Shown: positions 6,021-10,647 of the stretch, in pieces
How the letters are laid out: every line of letters begins with the position of its first letter
Position numbering within the stretch: position 1 is the stretch's first letter
Source: an uncultured Desulfovibrio sp.
GTDB lineage: Bacteria; Desulfobacterota; Desulfovibrionia; Desulfovibrionales; Desulfovibrionaceae
Direction: 5' to 3'
NCBI GenBank assembly: GCA_934546745.1
Contig: CAKTDV010000034.1
Location: 1-10,647, forward strand
DNA: 10,647 nt
Notes under the pieces: model-generated
Databases searched by the model: none
What the model was told of the DNA's origin: nothing
Seen by the model: the letters and a program-made list of their open reading frames with translations, nothing else
Position numbers and translations under genes: made by a program

Positions 6021-6950
6021 ATGGCAGAAAGAACACTCTCCGGCATGTCGGGGCGGCGCGGGGCACTGCGCGCCCTTTCGGTTCGCTGGGCCGACAGCCT
6101 GTTGGCACAGCGCGGGCTTTCCACAAACACGGTGAAGGCCTATACGCAGGATGTGGACGATTTTTTTCTGTTTTTGGGGGAACTTGGAGAAAGCGGCGCC
6201 CCGCTGGAGGAACGCACCATATTTCTGTATCTGGCCTGGCTGAGGTCGCGTGGCTGTACGGGGCGGACGCTTGCCCGAAGGCTTGCGTCGTTGCGCTCGT
6301 TTTTTCTCTTTGCGCAGGAGGAAGGCGTTCTCACGCACAACCCCGCTGAACTGATGGAAAACCCGAAACTGCCTCGGCGTCTGCCGGAAGTCCTGAGCCG
6401 GGAAGAGATGGAACGCGTCCTCTCCGCGCCGCGTACCGGTGAAAAAAGCGGGGTACGGGATCGCTGCATGCTGGAACTGCTGTATGCCTGCGGCGTGCGC
6501 GTCTCTGAGTTATGTGGTCTTGCCGTGGGCGATGTTGACAGGCAACGTGGCCTGATTCGCGTCTGGGGCAAAGGCGCAAAAGAACGTCTGGTCCCCCTGC
6601 ATGGCCTGATGCTGGGTCTGCTGGAACAGTATACGGCGCACTGGCGTCCGCTCTTCCACCCCGCGGGAGACGCCCTGTTTGTCAATCGATCCGGTCGTGC
6701 CCTGACGCGGCAATACGTCTGGAAGATGGTCAAGAACTATGTGGCGCAGGCGGGCATATGCCGGAACGTCTCGCCGCACACGTTCCGCCACTCCTTTGCG
6801 ACGCACCTGCTTGAGGGGGGCGCGGATCTGCGTTCCGTGCAGACGCTGCTGGGGCATGCCGACATCAGCGCCACGGAAATCTATACCCATGTGCAGGCGG
6901 ATCGCCTGCGTGCCATCCATAAAAAATATCATCCCCGGAGCCATGAGTGA
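6021..6950 (+). CDS. xerD: Tyrosine recombinase XerD
   Basis: XerC/XerD recombinases resolve chromosome dimers at dif during division. The 309-residue protein has the SAM-like N-terminal DNA-binding domain (about 15-105) and a C-terminal catalytic domain with a complete active site: R160 (G-V-R-V-S-E-L), K184 (W-G-K-G), H253 and R256 (P-H-T-F-R-H), H279 (L-L-G-H-A) and nucleophile Y288 (E-I-Y-T-H). The tail R-L-R-A-I-H-K-K-Y-H-P-R is closer to XerD than XerC. The length is near the usual 300. No cassette or phage context is present, so a house-keeping role is likely. The start is uncertain: ATG 6021 has only an AAAGGA about 17 bases away, and ATG 6045 or 5961 are alternatives. The stop overlaps the next gene's GTG by four bases. 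Confidence 0.92.
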   Translation: MAERTLSGMSGRRGALRALSVRWADSLLAQRGLSTNTVKAYTQDVDDFFLFLGELGESGAPLEERTIFLYLAWLRSRGCTGRTLARRLASLRSFFLFAQEEGVLTHNPAELMENPKLPRRLPEVLSREEMERVLSAPRTGEKSGVRDRCMLELLYACGVRVSELCGLAVGDVDRQRGLIRVWGKGAKERLVPLHGLMLGLLEQYTAHWRPLFHPAGDALFVNRSGRALTRQYVWKMVKNYVAQAGICRNVSPHTFRHSFATHLLEGGADLRSVQTLLGHADISATEIYTHVQADRLRAIHKKYHPRSHE

Positions 6951-9628
6951 ACACCGCCGGCGCCGTTCCCACGATTGTCACCTGCCATGCCAATGCGGAT
7001 TTCGACGCCTTTGCCGCCATGATTGCGGCGCGCCGGCTGTATCCGGGTTCCTTTCTGCTTTTTCCGGGCACGCAGGATCGCGGCCTCCAGGCGATTGTCC
7101 AGGATGATCGCCTTCGGAAGGCCTATGGCTTCATCGAACTGGCGGAGATGGATTTCTCCGCGATACGTTGCCTCGTGGCGGTGGATACGCGCCAGCGTGA
7201 CCGTCTGAGCCATGTGGCTCCCCTGCTGGATCGCGAGGACGTGCGCGTGGAAGTATGGGATCACCATCCACCTACGCCCAATGATATACGGTGCGATGTG
7301 GCGCATATGGAAATCGTGGGATCCGTGACCGCCCTGCTCGTCCTTCGCCTGAGGGAGGAGAATGTCCGCCTTGAAGCGGAGGAAGCTACCCTGCTGGGAC
7401 TCGGCATCTATGGCGACACGGGGTCGTTTACCTACAGCTCCACAGCCGCAAAGGATTTCATGGCGGCAGCATGGTTGCTTTCACAGGGGATGGATGTCAA
7501 CCGCATTGACGAGCTGGCGGCGCACGAATTGACCAGCCTGCACGTTCGCGCGCTGAACGCGCTGCTGGAATCAGCCCAGACCTGCCTCATCAACGGTGAG
7601 CCTGTTGTGGTGGCCGAGGTGGATCTCGAACACTATCTTGGAGACTTTGCCTATCTGGCACAGCAGGTCATGGAGATGGAAAAGTTCGAGGTGTTTTTTG
7701 CCATCGGGCGAATGGGCGATCGCATTCAGGTGGTGGCGCGCAGCCGTGGCAAGGCCGTGGATGTGGGCCACGTCTGTGCGGCGCTTGGCGGGGGCGGACA
7801 TGCCTATGCGGCCTCGGCCTCGGTGCGCTCCATGACGCTGGCCGAAGTGCGCGACGCCATCGTGCGCGCCCTGTATTCCCAGACAGCGAAGGACAAGGCC
7901 GCATGCGACTACATGTCGTCGCCCGCCGTGGGTATTGAATCCAGCCGCACCATCAGTGAAGCCGATATGCTGATGCTGCATTTCGGCCTCAAGGCCGTGC
8001 CCGTTTTCAAACCGGGCACGCGCCATTGCGTGGGGCTGCTGGATGCCCAGACGGCATCCCGGGCGGGCGCGCACGGCCTGGGGAGCAGTCGCGTGGAGGA
8101 ATACATGGTTCGCCGTATCCGAACCCTGCCTCCCGACGCGCCGCTGAGCCAGCTGGCGGACATCATTGTGGACGGACGCCAGCGCCTTGTCCCCATTGTG
8201 GAAAAGGATACGGTGATCGGCGTTGTGACCCGCACGGATCTGATCAATCTTTTTGCCAGCGAGCCGGAGACACTGCGCGGCGCCTCCTCCGGCGCAAAGA
8301 CGCGCAGCCTCGCCAAGCTGATGCGCGATCGTCTGCCGCGCACGGTGCTGCATCTGCTCGAAACAGCGGGAAAAATAGGCCGTGAACTGGATATGCGCGT
8401 CTATGTGGCGGGCGGGTTCGTGCGGGATTTGCTGCTGGGCAAACCCAACAATGACGTGGATCTTGTTGTCGAAGGCAGGGGCAACGATATAGGGAGCCGT
8501 CTGGCGCGCCGCCTGGCCGAGACGCTGGGCGGCCGGGTGCGGGAGCACCCCAAGTTCCTGACCTGTGTCGTCATTTATGAGGAGGAAGGCAGGGAATGCC
8601 GTGTGGACGTGGCAACGGCGCGACTTGAGTACTACGAACATCCGGCGGCTCTGCCAACGGTGGAAGCCTCCTCCATCAAGATGGATCTGGTGCGTCGGGA
8701 TTTTTCCATGAACGCGCTTGCCGTCCGGCTTGACTCCACGCCCTTCGGCCAGCTTGTGGATTTTTTCGGCGGCCAGCGGGACTTGCGCGACGGCGTTATC
8801 CGGGTACTGCATACGTTGAGTTTTGTGGAAGATCCGACGCGCTGCCTCCGTGCCGTGCGTTTTTCGCGGCGGTACGGTTTCCGCATCGCGCAGGCTTCGG
8901 AAAAGCTGATCAAGAACGCCCTGTCGCTGAAGCTCTTCAAGCGCCTTTCCCCTGCGCGGCTTTTCCACGAATTTTCCGCCATCTGTGAGGAGGCCACGGC
9001 GGCGGAATGCCTGTTCATGCTTGATTCTCTCGGCATCCTTGCGGCCATCCATCCTCTTCTGCAACTGCAGCCGCGGCGCAGGGATTTCCTGCGCCGGCTT
9101 GGGGAAATTCTTTCATGGTACCATATGCTGTACTTTGAGGAAGCCGCCGAGGGCTGGATCGTCTTCTTTCTTGGCATGTGCAACAACTTCAGTTTCCGCG
9201 ACGCCTCCGCCTGCTATACGGCATTGGGGCTGCCGCCCCAGCGCAAACGGGAAATCATGCGGGAACGGGAAACAATGCGCGGCGCGGCTACCGGCCTTTC
9301 CCGCTGGCTGCGAGCGCGGGAAAAAGGCGGCGAGGCCAGGGTAAGCGCCCTGGACGAACTTCTGGAGCCTGTCAGTATGGAAGGGCTGCTGACGCTTATG
9401 GCTCAGGGGGACGAGGAAGATCCGCGGCAGCGGGTCATGTCGCGCTACATTACACAGTGGCGACGCGAGAAAGCCGATATTACCGGCAGGGAACTGATTG
9501 CGTTTGGCCTGCGTCCTGGGCCGAGATTCGGGGAAATCCTGCGGGCCGTCCGCCGGGCCAAACTGGACGGCGAGGCCGCCTCTTCCTCGGAACAGGCGGA
9601 TCTGGCGCGCCGCCTGGCCGCAAAATAA
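6947..9628 (+). CDS. DHH phosphoesterase - CBS pair - class II tRNA nucleotidyltransferase fusion
   Basis: An 893-residue three-part protein. Part 1 (about 8-310) is a DHH/DHHA1 phosphoesterase of NrnA/RecJ type: H14-x3-D18-x-D20, D80 (V-A-V-D-T), D105-H106-H107, D157 (Y-G-D-T-G) and G-G-G-G-H (281-285), so the metal site looks intact. Part 2 (about 318-435) is a CBS pair, a likely adenine-nucleotide sensor. Part 3 (about 460-893) is a class II nucleotidyltransferase: G-G-F-V-R-D-L-L-L-G (489-498), D503-x-D505, R-R-D-F-S-M-N-A (583-590) and E-D-P-T-R (628-632), with a helical C-terminal region. It lacks the loop typical of PcnB poly(A) polymerase, which favours a CCA-, CC- or A-adding tRNA enzyme. 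The GTG start has CGGAG (6936-6940) at 6 bases and overlaps the xerD stop. This architecture is known in Deltaproteobacteria; which bases it adds cannot be told here. Confidence 0.92.
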   Translation: MNTAGAVPTIVTCHANADFDAFAAMIAARRLYPGSFLLFPGTQDRGLQAIVQDDRLRKAYGFIELAEMDFSAIRCLVAVDTRQRDRLSHVAPLLDREDVRVEVWDHHPPTPNDIRCDVAHMEIVGSVTALLVLRLREENVRLEAEEATLLGLGIYGDTGSFTYSSTAAKDFMAAAWLLSQGMDVNRIDELAAHELTSLHVRALNALLESAQTCLINGEPVVVAEVDLEHYLGDFAYLAQQVMEMEKFEVFFAIGRMGDRIQVVARSRGKAVDVGHVCAALGGGGHAYAASASVRSMTLAEVRDAIVRALYSQTAKDKAACDYMSSPAVGIESSRTISEADMLMLHFGLKAVPVFKPGTRHCVGLLDAQTASRAGAHGLGSSRVEEYMVRRIRTLPPDAPLSQLADIIVDGRQRLVPIVEKDTVIGVVTRTDLINLFASEPETLRGASSGAKTRSLAKLMRDRLPRTVLHLLETAGKIGRELDMRVYVAGGFVRDLLLGKPNNDVDLVVEGRGNDIGSRLARRLAETLGGRVREHPKFLTCVVIYEEEGRECRVDVATARLEYYEHPAALPTVEASSIKMDLVRRDFSMNALAVRLDSTPFGQLVDFFGGQRDLRDGVIRVLHTLSFVEDPTRCLRAVRFSRRYGFRIAQASEKLIKNALSLKLFKRLSPARLFHEFSAICEEATAAECLFMLDSLGILAAIHPLLQLQPRRRDFLRRLGEILSWYHMLYFEEAAEGWIVFFLGMCNNFSFRDASACYTALGLPPQRKREIMRERETMRGAATGLSRWLRAREKGGEARVSALDELLEPVSMEGLLTLMAQGDEEDPRQRVMSRYITQWRREKADITGRELIAFGLRPGPRFGEILRAVRRAKLDGEAASSSEQADLARRLAAK

Positions 9629-9775
9629 ATTCTTGTTTTTTCAGAGTCATGGACGAGCGAAGTAAAAAAGGCTATGCTGACATGTGTGAAACATTTTTGC
9701 CCGTTTTTTCTGCCGGCGCACTCCCCCTTTCTTCCCTCTCTGTCCGTCGGCGTATCGCTGTGAAGGAGGCTCCTT
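9629..9775. other. Gap after the fusion gene
   Basis: About 150 bases with T-rich and pyrimidine-rich runs. No hairpin followed by a T-run is visible, so I cannot point to a terminator for the xerD-fusion operon. A TATGCT at 9673-9678 resembles a -10 box but lacks a convincing -35. An ATG frame starting at 9649 has no ribosome site and is not called. Confidence 0.5.
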
Positions 9776-9862
9776 GTGGCTCTAGACGCTCTCCTCTATT
9801 CCGGGATCGGCATCGCTGGCTGTGGTTATGCAATCTATCTGCTGTGCCGCAAACGCCGCTAG
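9776..9862 (+). CDS. 28-residue single-pass membrane miniprotein (hypothetical)
   Basis: A 29-codon frame beginning GTG (M-A-L-D-A-L-L-Y-S-G) and ending C-R-K-R-R before TAG. A very strong ribosome site, AAGGAGG (9763-9769), lies 6 bases upstream, which is the main evidence that it is translated. Residues about 5-23 are hydrophobic (Gly, Ile, Leu, Ala, Tyr) and the tail is strongly basic, predicting N-out/C-in insertion. There are two cysteines (C16 and C24), one in the membrane span. I do not recognise the family. It follows the xerD-fusion operon by about 150 bases and precedes a tRNA gene. AAGGAGG is part of a near-palindrome (AAGGAG-G-CTCCTT, 9763-9775) that could fold into a 5-bp hairpin and mask the site. 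Many such membrane peptides modulate a larger membrane complex, but no partner is visible. Confidence 0.55.
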   Translation: MALDALLYSGIGIAGCGYAIYLLCRKRR

Positions 9863-9895
9863 TCTTTTGAAAAATTTTCCTTCCTGTTTTTCTCC

Positions 9896-9924
9896 TTGAC
9901 GGTAGCTTGGCTTTTGTGTAGTTT
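9896..9924 (+). promoter_or_regulatory. Promoter of tRNA-Leu
   Basis: TTGACG (9896-9901), a 17-base spacer and TAGTTT (9919-9924) sit just upstream of the tRNA. The same -35 hexamer and spacing recur before the tRNA-Met gene, which strengthens the call. Transcription should begin a few bases before the mature 5' end. Confidence 0.6.
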
Positions 9925-9936
9925 CTATTTCCGTTC

Positions 9937-10023
9937 GCCGGGATGGTGGAATTGGTAGACGCAGCGGACTCAAAATCCGCCGGGTTCACGCCCTTGCGAG
10001 TTCAAGTCTCGCTCCCGGTACCA
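9937..10023 (+). tRNA. tRNA-Leu (anticodon CAA)
   Basis: An 87-base class II tRNA with encoded CCA. The acceptor stem GCCGGGA pairs with TCCCGGT (first pair G-T), followed by discriminator A and CCA at 10021-10023. The anticodon stem GCGGA/TCCGC encloses loop CTCAAAA with anticodon CAA at 9971-9973, which reads UUG. A long variable arm and a normal T arm (GCGAG-TTCAAGT-CTCGC) agree with leucine. Confidence 0.97.
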
Positions 10024-10034
10024 GAAAATATCAG

Positions 10035-10061
10035 GCGGCTACAAAATGTAGCCGCTTTTTT
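10035..10061 (+). terminator. Intrinsic terminator of tRNA-Leu
   Basis: A perfect 8-bp stem (GCGGCTAC with GTAGCCGC), extendable by one A-T pair, closes a short A-rich loop and is followed by six T (10056-10061). It lies 12 bases past the CCA end. This is a textbook rho-independent terminator. Confidence 0.93.
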
Positions 10062-10341
10062 GTTGTTTGCTGCGTACTGTCTTTTTCAAGTATTACTTGA
10101 ATTTTGCCCATGCCTTACCTTACAATGCTCCACAAAAGCTTCTTCGCAGGGGCCTCTCCGGGGGAGAGAACATGGACTACGCCTAACCCCCTGGACGGCT
10201 CTGAAGCGCGGCGATCATGGGCTGTTCGCGGCCAAGGGGCGCGCGCCAAAAGAGACTCCGCGCCATGCGCATGATCGGCGAAGACGCGATCCCCCAAAAT
10301 ATCGCAGCGTGGGCGGAAATGGCAAGAACGACAATAAAAAT
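10062..10341. other. 280-base gap between tRNA-Leu and tRNA-Met
   Basis: No convincing gene is seen. The gap holds a palindrome and promoter-like element near its left end (10085-10126), a 6-bp hairpin (CTCTCC-GGG-GGAGAG, 10154-10168) and, on the minus strand, a startless hydrophobic reading frame ending at TAG 10183-10185 that may be the tail of a decayed membrane-protein gene. A four-codon plus-strand frame at 10172-10186 follows a purine-rich stretch but is too short to call. Confidence 0.5.
10085..10126 (+). promoter_or_regulatory. Palindrome over a promoter-like element
   Basis: TTCAAGT and ACTTGAA (10085-10101, 3-base centre) form a perfect 7-bp palindrome whose right arm overlaps a possible -35 TTGAAT (10097-10102). 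A good -10 match, TACAAT, follows at 10121-10126 after 18 bases. The layout is that of a repressor site on a promoter. No gene is evident downstream on the plus strand. Confidence 0.35.
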
Positions 10342-10373
10342 AAAAAAATCCGCCCGGCTCCATGCCTTGCGGA
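10342..10373 (-). terminator. Intrinsic terminator of the first tRNA-Met
   Basis: On the minus strand TCCGC pairs with GCGGA and, inside a 2-by-2 internal loop, GGC pairs with GCC; seven T follow (complement of 10342-10348). It starts 10 bases past the tRNA CCA end. Confidence 0.88.
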
Positions 10374-10439
10374 CTTTGAAATATGGTAGCAAGGGAGGGA
10401 TTTGAACCCCCGACACTGCGGGTATGAACCGCATGCTCT
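10349..10439. repeat. Tandem direct repeat, copy 1 (tRNA-Met plus terminator)
   Basis: This block is repeated at 10558-10647 with a 208-base step. The tRNA part visible in both copies is identical, and the terminator stems are identical except for the loop (one base shorter in copy 2). The match stops at the T-run of the terminator. Confidence 0.9.
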
Positions 10440-10460
10440 GACCAACTGAGCTACCTTGCC
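10384..10460 (-). tRNA. tRNA-Met (anticodon CAT), elongator type
   Basis: A 77-base tRNA with encoded CCA (10384-10386 on the complement). Acceptor GGCAAGG pairs with CCTTGCT, the D arm is normal, and the anticodon stem TGCGG/CCGCA encloses loop TTCATAC with anticodon CAT. It lacks the initiator marks (mismatched first pair, three G-C pairs beside the anticodon), so it is not the initiator. A CAT tRNA can also be tRNA-Ile2 after lysidine modification, but the A-T pairs at acceptor positions 4 and 5 favour methionine over the C-G pairs usual in Ile2. Confidence 0.95.
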
Positions 10461-10487
10461 ATATTCTTGTTTTTCATGACGAAAAAG

Positions 10488-10516
10488 ACTCTACCTAAAA
10501 AACAGGCTTTCGTCAA
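10488..10516 (-). promoter_or_regulatory. Promoter of the first tRNA-Met
   Basis: On the minus strand TTGACG (10511-10516), a 17-base spacer and TAGAGT (10488-10493) lie 27 bases before the mature tRNA 5' end. The -35 and spacer length equal those of the tRNA-Leu promoter, and the -10 boxes share TAG. This gives the first tRNA-Met its own transcription start. Confidence 0.65.
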
Positions 10517-10550
10517 GGAATATTTGCGGTACGCAACTACCTGTGTGAAC

Positions 10551-10582
10551 AAAAAAGTCCGCCCGGCTACTGCCTTGCGGAC
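10551..10582 (-). terminator. Intrinsic terminator of the second tRNA-Met
   Basis: On the minus strand GTCCGC pairs with GCGGAC, with an inner GGC/GCC pair around a 4-base loop, and six T follow (complement of 10551-10556). It is nearly the same as the first tRNA-Met terminator but has one more closing pair. Confidence 0.88.
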
Positions 10583-10647
10583 TTTGAAATATGGTAGCAA
10601 GGGAGGGATTTGAACCCCCGACACTGCGGGTATGAACCGCATGCTCT
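10558..10647. repeat. Tandem direct repeat, copy 2 (truncated by window end)
   Basis: This is the partner of the 10349-10439 block. The repeat may continue, and further copies may exist, beyond the window. Confidence 0.88.
10592..10647 (-). tRNA. tRNA-Met (CAT), second copy, 5' part beyond the window
   Basis: The last 56 bases of the window equal the 3' 56 bases of the first tRNA-Met, including CCA, T arm and anticodon CAT. About 21 bases of the 5' end lie outside the window, so completeness cannot be checked. Confidence 0.93.

Noticed and set aside
7571..9064. A 497-codon open frame on the minus strand inside the DHH-CBS-nucleotidyltransferase gene
   Set aside because: It lies opposite a gene with several intact motif sets, its translation is His/Arg/Gln-rich without recognisable domains, and long antisense frames are common in GC-rich coding DNA.
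9649..9870. An ATG frame of about 70 codons after the fusion gene
   Set aside because: No ribosome site, no recognisable product, and it conflicts with the 28-residue frame that has a near-consensus ribosome site.
10172..10186. A four-codon frame (ATG to TAA) behind a purine-rich stretch
   Set aside because: Too short to support as a gene and easily found by chance.
9943..10389. A 148-codon plus-strand frame starting inside tRNA-Leu
   Set aside because: It reads through a tRNA gene and its terminator, and codon use beyond that is not coding-like.
10342..10647. The tandem block read as a CRISPR or phage attachment site
   Set aside because: The repeat is explained by duplicated tRNA genes with terminators; there is no integrase-type gene beside it (the Xer protein is a house-keeping type 3 kb away) and no short regular spacing.

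Overview
The window reads as a GC-rich, chromosomal stretch of a sulfate-reducing deltaproteobacterium, most likely Desulfovibrionaceae. The reasons are protein character and gene content: an Mrp/NBP35 ATPase with a Cys-rich head, a DHH-CBS-tRNA nucleotidyltransferase fusion of the kind known from Deltaproteobacteria and Aquificales, and compact house-keeping operons with AAGGAG ribosome sites. This assignment is inference from remembered families, not from a search. I see no phage genes, insertion sequence, CRISPR array or obvious accessory island.

Layout. (1) Positions 1-3452, minus strand: a six-gene cluster read pcm > mrp > pgsA > small unknown gene > ftsB-like > TPR-like gene, which runs off the window start. 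The last three genes are joined by 4-base GTGA/ATGA stop/start overlaps. The cluster combines protein repair, Fe-S cluster handling, anionic phospholipid synthesis and cell division. (2) 3596-4918, plus strand: a membrane-anchored M23 (LytM) murein endopeptidase with all metal ligands, transcribed divergently from pcm and closed by a stem-loop. (3) 4998-5887, minus strand: folK and a small membrane-anchored TRASH-like metal-binding protein. (4) 6021-9628, plus strand: xerD overlapping (GTGA) an 893-residue DHH-CBS-nucleotidyltransferase fusion. (5) 9629-10647: an RNA-rich, gene-poor end. It holds a 28-codon membrane miniprotein with a strong ribosome site, tRNA-Leu(CAA) with promoter and terminator, and two tandem minus-strand tRNA-Met(CAU) units with near-identical terminators (the second is cut by the window end).

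Nearly all genes are ordinary core functions. The parts most worth a second look are the unannotated 28-residue membrane peptide, the in-frame 9-bp repeat that writes the Cys-rich head of Mrp, the DHH-CBS-nucleotidyltransferase fusion, an inverted repeat sitting on the folK promoter, and an operator-like palindrome over a promoter-like element with no visible gene behind it. I did not find convincing evidence of a previously undescribed multi-gene system.
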